Below the pieces are notes generated by a model. The model worked only from the letters and a program-made list of their open reading frames with translations, was not told the DNA's origin and ran no database searches. Source: Brevibacillus brevis (lineage in GTDB: Bacteria > Bacillota > Bacilli > Brevibacillales > Brevibacillaceae). Taken from it: 64,000 bases of DNA. The stretch is taken from contig NZ_CP030117.1 of assembly GCF_001039275.2 (NCBI RefSeq), forward strand, positions 1,261,501 through 1,325,500. Direction: 5' to 3'. Position 1 is the stretch's first letter. Every line of letters starts with the position of its first letter. A program made the translations under genes and the position numbers. Positions 23,887 to 32,967 of the stretch are shown here, in pieces.

Positions 23887-25578
23887 ATGAGCGGCAAGTT
23901 GTTCGTGATCGGGTTTGGTCCAGGAAGTTTTGAGCATATCACCAAGCGGGCGCGGGAAGCCCTGCAAGAGTCCGATGTCATTATCGGCTATTCCACCTAT
24001 GTAGATTTGATCCGCGGACTTTTGACGAATCAGCAAATCGTCAGCACAGGGATGACGGAAGAAGTGACGCGTGCACGGGAAGCCGTACGTCAGGCGGAAG
24101 AGGAAGGTAAAAAGGTAGCGGTCATTTCCAGTGGAGACTCAGGTGTTTACGGGATGGCAGGTCTCGTATACGAGGTGTTGGTGGAAAAAGGCTGGACAGA
24201 AGCAACTGGCGTACCCATCGAAATCGTACCGGGTATCTCGGCGATCAATTCCTGTGGGGCAATCCTCGGTGCGCCTATCATGCACGACGCATGCACGATC
24301 AGTCTGAGCGATCACTTGACGCCGTGGGAACTGATTGCTAAACGGATTGACGCAGCAGGGATGGCTGACTTTGTTATCGCGTTGTACAACCCGCGCAGCG
24401 GACGACGTACACGCCAGATCGTCGAAGCGCAACGCATTCTTTTGCAGTACCGCTCACCAGATACGCCAGTCGGTATCGTAAAAAGTGCATATCGTGAACG
24501 CGAAACGGTTGTCGTGACTACTCTGGCGCAAATGCTGGAGCATGATATCGGCATGTTGACCACCGTGATTATCGGAAATACATCGACGTTTGTATACGAC
24601 GGCAAAATGATTACGCCGCGCGGATATCAGCGCAAATACACGCTGTCTGCCGACGAGCAACCTCTGAAGCCGCATCAGCGTCTGCGTGTAGAAAATGAGC
24701 CTTGGTCGCTCGAGGCCTCCGAGGAGAGCAGCCTTGCGTCAGCTCCGGCAGCACCAGCAGCAGCAACAAGTACGGCAGTACTGGAAGCGCCGCCTGTAAC
24801 AGAGGTAGAGGCACCGAAAGCTCCTTTCGCATGGGCTATGGAGGCGTTGACTGCTATCAATGCGGCAAAAGGCATTGAAACCAAGCCAGTCGCGGGGCAG
24901 GTCCATCGTCCGGTATCTACCTTTACGCCAGAGATGATTTTCGAATGTGCGATAAGTCCAGGGGTTGCCAACAAAAAAATCACGCCGCTGCAAATGATGG
25001 CGATTGCCGAAGTGGCCGGCGAAAAAGGCGAGATCGAATACACCCCACACCACCAAATGATTTTGCGCGTGCCGACTGCAAACCCTGAGAGCATTACTAG
25101 CCGCTTGCGAGAGCTTGGATTGATTCTCAGCCCGATCGGAGACGTTTTGCAGGTAAAAGCGTGTGATTTCTGCGATGGAGAGAAAAAAGACAGCATTCCT
25201 TATGCCGACGAGCTGCACCAAAAGCTGGGTGGAAAAGAAATGCCGAAGGAACTGAAGATCGGCTTCAACGGCTGCGGAATGGCGTGCTATGGCGCGGTTC
25301 AAGAGGATATCGGGATTGTATTCCGCAAAGGAAAGTTCGATTTATTCCTGGGAGCAAAAACGGTGGGACGCAATGCACACTCCGGTATTCCGGTAGCAGA
25401 AGGCATCGAAAAAGAAGAAATTGTTCCACTTGTAGAGCGAATCGTGAACCGATTCAAAAAAGACGCGTTTCCAAACGAGCGGTTCCACAAGTTTTTCCAA
25501 CGTGTAGGTGAGCTGGAGGGCTACGCATGGTACGAGCCAGCAAAAGCTGAGATCGAGAATGCTGCATGCGGAGATTAA
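23887..25578 (+). CDS. cbiH: Cobalt-factor III methyltransferase fused to a 4Fe-4S domain (CbiH60 type)
   Basis: 563 residues instead of the ~240 of plain CbiH. Residues 1-245 are a precorrin-3B C17-methyltransferase (VIGFGPGSFEHITKRA, SSGDSGVYGMAG, EIVPGISAINSCGAILGAP). An Ala/Pro-rich linker follows at about 280-315. The C-terminal part from ~318 resembles half of a sulfite/nitrite reductase and carries Cys426, Cys429, Cys463 and Cys467 (CDFC and CGMAC), suited to a 4Fe-4S cluster. The same fusion, CbiH60, is known from B. megaterium, where it performs ring contraction. Cluster ligation here is inferred. Confidence 0.93.
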   Translation: MSGKLFVIGFGPGSFEHITKRAREALQESDVIIGYSTYVDLIRGLLTNQQIVSTGMTEEVTRAREAVRQAEEEGKKVAVISSGDSGVYGMAGLVYEVLVEKGWTEATGVPIEIVPGISAINSCGAILGAPIMHDACTISLSDHLTPWELIAKRIDAAGMADFVIALYNPRSGRRTRQIVEAQRILLQYRSPDTPVGIVKSAYRERETVVVTTLAQMLEHDIGMLTTVIIGNTSTFVYDGKMITPRGYQRKYTLSADEQPLKPHQRLRVENEPWSLEASEESSLASAPAAPAAATSTAVLEAPPVTEVEAPKAPFAWAMEALTAINAAKGIETKPVAGQVHRPVSTFTPEMIFECAISPGVANKKITPLQMMAIAEVAGEKGEIEYTPHHQMILRVPTANPESITSRLRELGLILSPIGDVLQVKACDFCDGEKKDSIPYADELHQKLGGKEMPKELKIGFNGCGMACYGAVQEDIGIVFRKGKFDLFLGAKTVGRNAHSGIPVAEGIEKEEIVPLVERIVNRFKKDAFPNERFHKFFQRVGELEGYAWYEPAKAEIENAACGD

Positions 25579-25613
25579 TGCAAGAACACCAATCAAAACG
25601 AGGGGGACATAAA

Positions 25614-26564
25614 ATGGACGCAGTATTATTTGTAGGTCATGGAAGCAAGGACCCGGAAGGCAATGAAGAGATTCGCCAGTTTGTGGCGACGCTAACACCG
25701 GACTTGGATGTACCCATTATCGAGACGTGTTTTCTGGAGTTTGCCCGTCCTGACATGCTGCAAGGCTTGAATACATGCGTGGCACGGGGGGCAACCCGCG
25801 TGGCGGTGATTCCCATCATCCTGTTCTCTGCCGGTCATGCGAAAATTCATATTCCAGCTGCCATCGACGAGGCCAAGGAGCTGCACCCGCACGTTCAGTT
25901 CATTTACGGACGGCCGATCGGCATTCACGACGAAGTCATCAATATCTTGTCAGCACGCATGGAAGAGGCAGGCTTTGCCTCCGGAGAAGAGCATGATGAC
26001 CTGGCAGTACTCGTTATTGGACGCGGCAGCAGCGATGCAGATGCTAATAGCGATATTTACAAAATGTCCCGACTGTTCTGGGAGCGTTACAAAGCCAAGT
26101 GGGTAGAGACTGCCTTTATGGGCGTGACGTATCCCTTGTACGACGAGGGCGTTGAGCGTTGTCTGAAGCTGGGTGCGAAGCGCATCGTTTTCTTGCCGTA
26201 CTTCTTGTTCACGGGTGTGCTGATCAAACGGATGAGCGACCAGCTGGAGAAGTTCCGCGAGCAATATCCAGAAGCCCAGTTCGAAATGGCCGAGTATTTT
26301 GGCTTCCATCCGTTGTTGAAAGAAGTGCTCAAGGATCGTGTGGTGGAAGCGTTGCACGGTGAAGTGAAGTTGAACTGTGATACCTGTCAGTACAGACTGG
26401 CAGCGATGGAGCACATCGACCATCACCATCACCACCATGATGACGAGCATGGACATCACCACCACCATGGTCACCACCATCATCATCATCACGACCACGA
26501 CCATGATCACGAACATGACCATGACCACAAGCATGATCACAAGCACGACCACGTTACCAAGTAG
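25614..26564 (+). CDS. cbiX: Sirohydrochlorin cobaltochelatase, long CbiX type with His-rich tail
   Basis: 316 residues from the ATG at 25614 behind GAGGGGG. Two tandem CbiX halves (LFVGHGSKDPEG at the start and VIGRGSSDADAN near 135) hold the chelatase fold. LNCDTC gives Cys255 and Cys258, at the place of the MxCxxC Fe-S motif described for B. megaterium CbiXL, but with Leu for Met. The last ~50 residues contain 30 histidines mixed with Asp and Glu, presumably a metal store. It inserts cobalt into sirohydrochlorin (factor II), the committed step of the anaerobic route. Confidence 0.94.
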   Translation: MDAVLFVGHGSKDPEGNEEIRQFVATLTPDLDVPIIETCFLEFARPDMLQGLNTCVARGATRVAVIPIILFSAGHAKIHIPAAIDEAKELHPHVQFIYGRPIGIHDEVINILSARMEEAGFASGEEHDDLAVLVIGRGSSDADANSDIYKMSRLFWERYKAKWVETAFMGVTYPLYDEGVERCLKLGAKRIVFLPYFLFTGVLIKRMSDQLEKFREQYPEAQFEMAEYFGFHPLLKEVLKDRVVEALHGEVKLNCDTCQYRLAAMEHIDHHHHHHDDEHGHHHHHGHHHHHHHDHDHDHEHDHDHKHDHKHDHVTK

Positions 26565-26576
26565 GAGGAAGACTGC

Positions 26577-27350
26577 ATGATTCTGGTACTGGCTGGAACG
26601 AGCGACGCGCGCGAGTTGGCTTTGCAAATCAAGGACAAGGGCTACGAGCTGTTGACGACGGTCGTCACTGACAATGCTGCGAAAAGTATGGAGGAGGAGG
26701 GCGTGCCTGTCCAGGTCGGACGCCTGACCGCCGAAGATATTCAGCAGCTGATCCAAGAGAGAGCCGTGCAATGCGTGGTCGACGCGAGTCACCCCTTCGC
26801 AGAGGAAGCCTCCAAAAATGCCATGGCAGGTGCACAGGGCGCGGGAGTCCCCTACATTCGCTACGAGCGGGAAAGCCTCTCCTCACCTGGCAGCGAGAAG
26901 CTGATTGTAGTAGAAGACTATGTCCAGGCGGCTGAGCTGGCGGCAGATAAACGCGGCGTCATCATGCTAACGACAGGAAGCAAGACGCTGAAAACCTTCA
27001 CGGATCGGCTGTTGGGCCTGCCGGAGACGACCCTGGTAGCACGCATGCTACCGCGTCTTGACAATATGCAGAAATGCGAAGAGCTCGGTGTCGAGCAAAA
27101 AAACATCGTCGCAATGCAAGGTCCCTTTTCCAAGGAGCTGAACAAAGCGCTCTACGCTCATTATGGTGTCACGCTGATGATTACCAAGGAGAGCGGCAAG
27201 GTAGGTGCTTTTGACGAAAAGGTGGAAGCGGCACTGGAAATGGGCATCGAAACCATCGTCATCGGTCGTCCAAAGATCGATTATGGAACGAAGTTTTCGG
27301 ATTACGCCAGCGTGCTGGGCGAACTCAAACAAGTGACTGGAGGAAACTAA
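26577..27350 (+). CDS. cbiJ: Cobalt-precorrin-6A reductase
   Basis: 257 residues. ILVLAGTSDARELA at the N-terminus is the nucleotide-binding signature of CbiJ/CobK, with VVDASHPFAEEASKNA and LLTTGSKTLKTFTDR further in. It reduces the macrocycle of cobalt-precorrin-6A with NAD(P)H. The ATG follows AGGAGGAAGACTGC, 12 bases after the cbiX stop. The next gene starts 2 bases after its stop. Confidence 0.93.
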   Translation: MILVLAGTSDARELALQIKDKGYELLTTVVTDNAAKSMEEEGVPVQVGRLTAEDIQQLIQERAVQCVVDASHPFAEEASKNAMAGAQGAGVPYIRYERESLSSPGSEKLIVVEDYVQAAELAADKRGVIMLTTGSKTLKTFTDRLLGLPETTLVARMLPRLDNMQKCEELGVEQKNIVAMQGPFSKELNKALYAHYGVTLMITKESGKVGAFDEKVEAALEMGIETIVIGRPKIDYGTKFSDYASVLGELKQVTGGN

Positions 27351-27352
27351 CC

Positions 27353-28003
27353 ATGGATTTCAAAACAGAATTTAAACCGATGACTGTACAACCGCAAGAG
27401 ATTGAGGATTTGAGCTTTCAAATCATTACAGATGAGCTGGGCGAGCATTCTTTTACAGAAGAACAATATCCGGTAGTACAACGTGTCATCCACGCATCCG
27501 CAGACTTTGATCTTGGACGAAGCCTTGTTTTCCACCCGGACGCAGTAAAGGCGGGAATCGAAGCAATCCGCAGCGGCAAAATCGTCGTAGCAGATGTACA
27601 GATGGTGCAAGTCGGCATCAGCAAAAACCGCATTGAAAAATTCGGTGGAGAAGTAAAGGTGTACATCTCTGACCGCGATGTGATGGAAGAGGCGAAGCGT
27701 CTGAATACGACCCGCGCGATCATTTCCATGCGCAAAGCAATCAAGGAAGCGGATGGCGGTATCTTTTGCATCGGAAACGCACCTACAGCACTCCTGGAGC
27801 TGATCCGCATGGTGAAGGAAGGCGAAGCAAAGCCAGGTCTGGTGATCGGGATGCCAGTTGGCTTTGTATCTGCGGCAGAATCCAAGGAAGAGCTGGCGAA
27901 GCTCGATATCCCATTCATCACGAACATGGGACGTAAAGGCGGAAGCCCAGTAACCGTAGCAGCATTGAATGCGATTTCGATCATGGCGGAACGGTTGGGT
28001 TAA
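27353..28003 (+). CDS. cbiC: Cobalt-precorrin-8 methylmutase
   Basis: 216 residues. The catalytic histidine is in VIHASADFD near residue 43, and CIGNAPTALLEL and GMPVGFVSAAESKE are the strongly conserved CbiC/CobH motifs. It moves the C-11 methyl group to C-12, giving cobyrinic acid. AGGAGG lies just upstream of the ATG, inside the end of cbiJ. cbiD begins 4 bases after the stop. Confidence 0.95.
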   Translation: MDFKTEFKPMTVQPQEIEDLSFQIITDELGEHSFTEEQYPVVQRVIHASADFDLGRSLVFHPDAVKAGIEAIRSGKIVVADVQMVQVGISKNRIEKFGGEVKVYISDRDVMEEAKRLNTTRAIISMRKAIKEADGGIFCIGNAPTALLELIRMVKEGEAKPGLVIGMPVGFVSAAESKEELAKLDIPFITNMGRKGGSPVTVAALNAISIMAERLG

Positions 28004-28007
28004 GCAG

Positions 28008-29144
28008 ATGGCAGCCAAAGCAGCAACGGACGAAAAAGAGGCAAAGCCCCTCCGCCACGGATATACGACTGGATCATGTGCAACGGCGACGACTAAGGCT
28101 GCTTTGATCGCGCTGATTACTCAGGAAGAGCAAAGCCAAGCGACGATTCGCCTGCCAATTGGCGAGGACGTCTCCTTTCAGATGGAGAGCTGTGAGTTTT
28201 CATTGGAGAAGGCGACCGCAAGCACGATCAAAGATGGGGGAGACGACCCAGACGCGACACACGGTGCCCTTATTCTCTCTACCGTGGAATGGTCGGATGA
28301 GCCCGGCATTATTTTGGATGGCGGACTCGGTGTGGGACGGGTGACCAAGCCAGGGTTGCCCGTTCCGATTGGCGAGGCTGCGATCAATCCCGTCCCGCGC
28401 AAAATGATCAGGGAAACGGCGCAGGCTGTTCTGGATGAGTACGGGACGCAGCGAGGGATCAAAATCGTCATTTCCGTGCCTGCTGGCGAGGAAATCGCCA
28501 AAAAAACATTGAATGGACGACTCGGCATACTCGGTGGTATCTCCATTTTGGGGACGCGTGGAATCGTGGTGCCGTTTTCCACTTCTGCCTACAAGGCAAG
28601 TGTGGCACAAGCGGTCAATGTCGCCAAGGAAGCCGGCTGCGATCATATTGTGCTGTCGACGGGCGGAAAGAGTGAATCCTACGGGGTCGCTACTTATCCA
28701 GAGCTGTCGGAAGAAGCGTTCGTGGAAATGGGCGATTTCGTCGGCTTTTCCCTCAAGCAGTGCAAGAACAAGGGTATGCGCAAAGTGACCTTGGTCGGGA
28801 TGATGGGCAAGTTTTCCAAGGTTGCGCAGGGTGTCATGATGGTTCATTCCAAAAGTGCACCCGTCGATTTCGGCTTCCTCGCCCAAATGGCAGCAGATGC
28901 AGGAGCTTCTCAGGAGCGTATTGACGAAATTTTGGGAGCCAACACCGCTTCGCAGGTAGGCGATATGATGGTGGACACGCCCGCCTTTTTCGAGATCATG
29001 TGCGAAAACTGCTGTCGCGCTGCGCTAAAGGAAGTGGGCGGCGGCATCGAGGTCGAAACCATCATCATCACAATGAAAGGGTCCCTGTTGGGAAGGGTGA
29101 CGATCAATGACACAGGCGATGAAAGTAATTGGAATCGGGGATGA
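28008..29144 (+). CDS. cbiD: Cobalt-precorrin-5B C1-methyltransferase
   Basis: 378 residues from the ATG at 28008; an in-frame start inside cbiC would add 13 unrelated residues. [19 protein letters not shown] near the start and [19 protein letters not shown] are diagnostic of CbiD, which methylates C-1 during the anaerobic pathway. The ribosome site (GGTTGGGTTAAGC) is poor, so translation may depend on coupling with cbiC. It overlaps cbiE/T by 38 bases. Confidence 0.94.
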   Translation: MAAKAATDEKEAKPLRHGYTTGSCATATTKAALIALITQEEQSQATIRLPIGEDVSFQMESCEFSLEKATASTIKDGGDDPDATHGALILSTVEWSDEPGIILDGGLGVGRVTKPGLPVPIGEAAINPVPRKMIRETAQAVLDEYGTQRGIKIVISVPAGEEIAKKTLNGRLGILGGISILGTRGIVVPFSTSAYKASVAQAVNVAKEAGCDHIVLSTGGKSESYGVATYPELSEEAFVEMGDFVGFSLKQCKNKGMRKVTLVGMMGKFSKVAQGVMMVHSKSAPVDFGFLAQMAADAGASQERIDEILGANTASQVGDMMVDTPAFFEIMCENCCRAALKEVGGGIEVETIIITMKGSLLGRVTINDTGDESNWNRG

Positions 29145-30336
29145 TGGACAGCAGAGCCTGCTGCCGTTGTACCGGACGTGGATAGAGGAAAGTGAGCTGT
29201 TGGTTGGAGGAGAGCGACACCTCAGTTTCTTCCCGGAGTATTCAGGGGAAAAGCGTGTACTGAAGGGCGGTCTGACTGCCATGGTGGAGGAGCTGCGTAC
29301 GGAGACGCGCAAGACGGTCATTCTGGCGTCAGGCGATCCGCTTTTTTACGGGATCGGCAGCTTGCTTGCAAAAAAATTGAACGTGGAGATTTACCCGCAC
29401 CTGAGCTCCATCCAGCTCGCTTTTGCCAAAATGGGGGAAGCATGGCAGGATGCGACACTGGCGAGTGTGCACGGACGCAGTATCAAAGGTCTGGCACAGC
29501 GGATCGACGGGAAGGATAAGGTCGCACTGCTGACAGATCGGGAAAACTCGCCAGCAGCGATCGCCCGCTATCTCCTTTCGTTCCAAATGACTGAGTACGA
29601 TGCGTTCGTGGCAGAGAATCTCGGCAGTGCCGAAGAGCGGACAGGCTGGTATTCCCTCGAGGAAATGGCAGATAGTATCTTCTCTGATCTAAATGTCGTG
29701 ATTTTGAAAAAACGCCGTCCAAGCCCAGTATGGCCGTTTGGAATCGCAGACGAGGAGTTTTCCCAGCGCAAGCCGGACAAGGGACTCATTACGAAAAAAG
29801 AAGTGCGCATTTTAAGCATCGCACAGTTGCAATTGCATGCCAAAAGCATCGTTTGGGACATCGGCACCTGCACAGGCTCTGTCGCCATTGAAGCGGCACG
29901 AATTGCGCGTGAGGGTGAAGTGTACGGCGTAGAGAAGAACGCGGACGATCTGGAAAACTGCCGCCAGAACATGGCGAAGTTTCGCACGGATTTGACAGTA
30001 ATGAACGCACGTGCCCCACATGGCTTGGATGAGTTCCCGAACCCGGATGCCGTATTTATCGGCGGCAGTGGCGGAGAATTGCGCGAGCTGTTGAATATCT
30101 GCTGCACACGACTGCGCCCGAATGGCCGGATTGTTGTGAACGCAGCGACCATTGAGACATTGTACGAAGCGACACAAGCATTCGCGCAGGAAGGCTTTGA
30201 GACATCGGTGACACTGGCGCAGCTATCGCGCAGCAAGCCGATTTTGTCCCTGACGCGCTTTGAAGCATTGAATCCGATCTACATCATTACGGCCTGGGCC
30301 AAGCAGACAGAAGAACAAGGAGGAGACAGCAAGTGA
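29107..30336 (+). CDS. cbiET: Fused cobalt-precorrin-7 C5-methyltransferase and C15-methyltransferase (CbiET)
   Basis: 409 residues with two domains. Residues 1-200 are CbiE, a tetrapyrrole methylase ([29 protein letters not shown]). Residues ~215-409 are CbiT, a class I SAM-dependent methyltransferase that also decarboxylates C-12 ([33 protein letters not shown]); the usual GAGTGS is GTCTGS here. The ATG at 29107 follows GGGAAGGG inside cbiD. The fused form occurs in B. megaterium and in CobL of aerobic producers. Overlaps cbiL by 4 bases. Confidence 0.94.
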   Translation: MTQAMKVIGIGDDGQQSLLPLYRTWIEESELLVGGERHLSFFPEYSGEKRVLKGGLTAMVEELRTETRKTVILASGDPLFYGIGSLLAKKLNVEIYPHLSSIQLAFAKMGEAWQDATLASVHGRSIKGLAQRIDGKDKVALLTDRENSPAAIARYLLSFQMTEYDAFVAENLGSAEERTGWYSLEEMADSIFSDLNVVILKKRRPSPVWPFGIADEEFSQRKPDKGLITKKEVRILSIAQLQLHAKSIVWDIGTCTGSVAIEAARIAREGEVYGVEKNADDLENCRQNMAKFRTDLTVMNARAPHGLDEFPNPDAVFIGGSGGELRELLNICCTRLRPNGRIVVNAATIETLYEATQAFAQEGFETSVTLAQLSRSKPILSLTRFEALNPIYIITAWAKQTEEQGGDSK

Positions 30337-31043
30337 CTAAGATCGGAACATTGTACGGACTGGGCGTAGGTCCCGGCGACCCCGAATTGATTACCGTCAA
30401 GGCATTTCGTCTATTACAGCAATCGCCAGTGGTTGCCTATCCGAAAAAACGGATGGGCAGCAAAAGCTACGCGCATCAAATCGCAGAGCTGTATGTGCAG
30501 TCCCCAGACAAGGAAATGCTTGGACTCGTATTCCCGATGACGCGGGACAAAGAAATTTTGGAGCGCGAGTGGAACAATACAGTGGAGATCGTTTGGGAGC
30601 GTCTGTCTGAAGGCAAGGACGTTGCTTTTGTAACGGAAGGCGATCCGATGTTTTACAGCACGTTCATCCACATGATGCGCGTCATGCATGAGGAGCATCC
30701 GGAAGTGCCAATCGTGACCGTACCAGGCGTCTCTTCGTTTCTTGGAGCAGCTTCCCGCTTCAATCTGCCACTGGCGGATGGCGACGAGCAGATCGGTATC
30801 ATCCCGGCAACAGAAGACAAGGAAGCCATGCGCAAAGCGCTTGAGAACCACGATACTGTCGTGTTCCTGAAGGTAGCAAAAGTACTGCCAATGATCATTG
30901 GCTTGCTGAAAGAAATGGGGCTGGCTGAAAAGGCAGCAGTAGCGACCAAGGTCACTTCCTCCGAGGAAATGGTTTGGACCGATATGCGTGAACTGGAGCG
31001 GGCAGAGCTCAGCTATCTTACACTGATGGTGGTGAAAAAGTAA
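30333..31043 (+). CDS. cbiL: Cobalt-factor II C20-methyltransferase
   Basis: 236 residues, GTG start overlapping the cbiET stop, with AAGGAGGAG upstream. Tetrapyrrole methylase fold: [21 protein letters not shown] at the N-terminus, [12 protein letters not shown] and [14 protein letters not shown]. It adds the C-20 methyl group right after cobalt insertion. The longer central region ([14 protein letters not shown]) separates it from CbiF and SumT in the same operon. Confidence 0.94.
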   Translation: MTKIGTLYGLGVGPGDPELITVKAFRLLQQSPVVAYPKKRMGSKSYAHQIAELYVQSPDKEMLGLVFPMTRDKEILEREWNNTVEIVWERLSEGKDVAFVTEGDPMFYSTFIHMMRVMHEEHPEVPIVTVPGVSSFLGAASRFNLPLADGDEQIGIIPATEDKEAMRKALENHDTVVFLKVAKVLPMIIGLLKEMGLAEKAAVATKVTSSEEMVWTDMRELERAELSYLTLMVVKK

Positions 31044-31822
31044 TGAAACTGTACATAGTGGGAGCGGGTCCCGGCGACCCTGATTTGATAACAGTAAAAG
31101 GCTTGAAGCTGCTGCAAAAGGCAGACGTCATTATGTATACCGACTCTCTCGTGAACGAGGATTTGGTAGCAATGGGCAATCCCGATGCAGAGGTACTGCA
31201 AAGCTCGGGTATGGCATTGGAAGAAATGGTAGAGCTGTTGGTAGACCGGATTAGTAGCGGAAAAACAGTCGTACGCCTGCATACAGGTGATCCCTCCATT
31301 TATGGCGCGATCATGGAGCAGATCGCTCTATTAAAAGCAAAAGGCATCGAGGTAGAAATCGTTCCAGGTGTGAGCTCCGTATTTGCGGCAGCGGCAGCAG
31401 TAGGAGCCGAGCTGACGATTCCTGATCTGACACAGACGATCATCCTCACCCGCGCAGAAGGTCGCACACCGGTGCCTGAGAGAGAAAAGCTGCGTGCACT
31501 TGCTGAGCATCATTGCACGTTGGCTCTGTACCTTAGCGCGACTTTGACGAAAAAAGTAGTCCGCGAGCTGGTCGATGCAGGCTGGAGCGAGGATACGCCT
31601 GTCGCAGTCGTACAACGTGCAAGCTGGCCGGATCAATTGATCATTCGCACCACGCTGAAAAATTTGGACGAAGACATGGGCAAAAACGGCATTCGCAAGC
31701 ACGCGATGATTTTGGCTGGCTGGGCATTGGACCCGAACATCCACGACAAGAGCGAGCAATACCGTTCCAAGCTGTACGATAAAACCTTTACACACGGGTT
31801 CAGAAAAGGTGTGAAGGAATAA
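31043..31822 (+). CDS. cbiF: Cobalt-precorrin-4 C11-methyltransferase
   Basis: 259 residues, tetrapyrrole methylase fold: VGAGPGDPDLITVKGLKLLQ, RLHTGDPSIYGAIMEQ and EIVPGVSSVFAAAAA, then LTRAEGRTPVPE, which is specific to CbiF/CobM. Start and preceding stop share a base (TAATG). It methylates C-11, a step needed before CbiG opens the lactone. Also one base of overlap with cbiG. Confidence 0.95.
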   Translation: MKLYIVGAGPGDPDLITVKGLKLLQKADVIMYTDSLVNEDLVAMGNPDAEVLQSSGMALEEMVELLVDRISSGKTVVRLHTGDPSIYGAIMEQIALLKAKGIEVEIVPGVSSVFAAAAAVGAELTIPDLTQTIILTRAEGRTPVPEREKLRALAEHHCTLALYLSATLTKKVVRELVDAGWSEDTPVAVVQRASWPDQLIIRTTLKNLDEDMGKNGIRKHAMILAGWALDPNIHDKSEQYRSKLYDKTFTHGFRKGVKE

Positions 31823-32967
31823 TGAAGATCATCGAACTGATCGAGGGAGAAATCCCTGTTATCGAGCAGCGCGGAGACTATGCTATTGTCGCGATCACGA
31901 AGCACGGGGTAGAGATGGCGCGTGATTTGGCGCAAAAATTTCCTGGAACAGACCTGTATTACATGAGCAAATTCGAGCGCGGAGATGAGGATGCGCGCGG
32001 CATCCAACTGTTTTCGAACAGTGTACGGATGCTGTTTCCCGCTCTCTGGCCTGCTTATAAAGGTTTAATCATCATTATTTCTCTGGGTGCGGTTATTCGG
32101 ATGATCGCACCTTTGCTCGAAGACAAAAAGAAAGACCCGGGTGTCGTCGTCGTCGATGACCGTGGGGAGAACGTCATCAGTGTGCTGTCTGGCCATTTGG
32201 GCGGTGCCAATGAGCTGGCTCGCGAGGTAGCGGCAGTCATGGGTGCTCGTCCGATTATCACGACAGCGTCTGACGTACAAAAGACGATTCCGGTCGATCT
32301 ATTCGGTAGACGTTTTGGCTGGGAGTGGGATTCCGCTGAAAAGCTGACCCCTGTCAGTGCTTCTGTCGTAAACGAGGAGCGCGTAGCTGTCATCAATGAA
32401 TCCGGCGAACGTGACTGGTGGATGCATGACACACCGATGCCACCGTCCATCAAGGAATACGCGACAATCGCTGAGGCAAAAGCCGATCAGCCGCAAGCTG
32501 CTCTAGTCGTCTCTCATCGCTTGCTCACACCGGAGGAACAATCGATTTTGGACAACGGCGTCCTTTATCGTCCGAAGGTAATCGTGCTCGGAATGGGCTG
32601 CAATCGTGGAACCTCCGCCGAGGAGATCGAGGCAGTCATCAAGGAAACGCTGGATGAACTGCAATTTTCGATCAAAAGTGTAAAAGCACTGGCGACCATC
32701 GAGTTGAAAAAGGATGAAGCGGGTCTGATCGCCGTTTGCGAAAAATACGGCTGGCCGTTCGTCTGGTACCCACCTGAAGAGTTGAATCAGGTAGAGATCA
32801 GCGATCCGTCTGATACTGTCTTCAAGTTCACCGGAGCGTACGGAGTGAGCGAGCCTGCCGCGAAGCTGTATGCTGGCGTGGGCGAACTCGTTTTGACCAA
32901 GAAGAAGTCGGGCAACACCACCATTTCGGTCGGATTGATGCCCTATCATGAGGAGGAGCGCGCATGA
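31822..32967 (+). CDS. cbiG: Cobalt-precorrin-5A hydrolase
   Basis: 381 residues. Central conserved block IIISLGAVIRMIAPLL, DDRGENVISVLSGHLGGANELARE and the C-terminal VLGMGCNRGTSAEEIEAVI identify CbiG, which opens the delta-lactone and releases the C-2 unit as acetaldehyde. Starts on the last base of cbiF; 4-base overlap with cbiA. Confidence 0.95.
   Translation: MKIIELIEGEIPVIEQRGDYAIVAITKHGVEMARDLAQKFPGTDLYYMSKFERGDEDARGIQLFSNSVRMLFPALWPAYKGLIIIISLGAVIRMIAPLLEDKKKDPGVVVVDDRGENVISVLSGHLGGANELAREVAAVMGARPIITTASDVQKTIPVDLFGRRFGWEWDSAEKLTPVSASVVNEERVAVINESGERDWWMHDTPMPPSIKEYATIAEAKADQPQAALVVSHRLLTPEEQSILDNGVLYRPKVIVLGMGCNRGTSAEEIEAVIKETLDELQFSIKSVKALATIELKKDEAGLIAVCEKYGWPFVWYPPEELNQVEISDPSDTVFKFTGAYGVSEPAAKLYAGVGELVLTKKKSGNTTISVGLMPYHEEERA

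Noticed and set aside
25950..26792. Long open frame on the minus strand opposite cbiX and cbiJ (280 codons)
   Set aside because: Antisense of the His-rich tail of cbiX; the product is a Val/Met run with no ribosome site and no family pattern.
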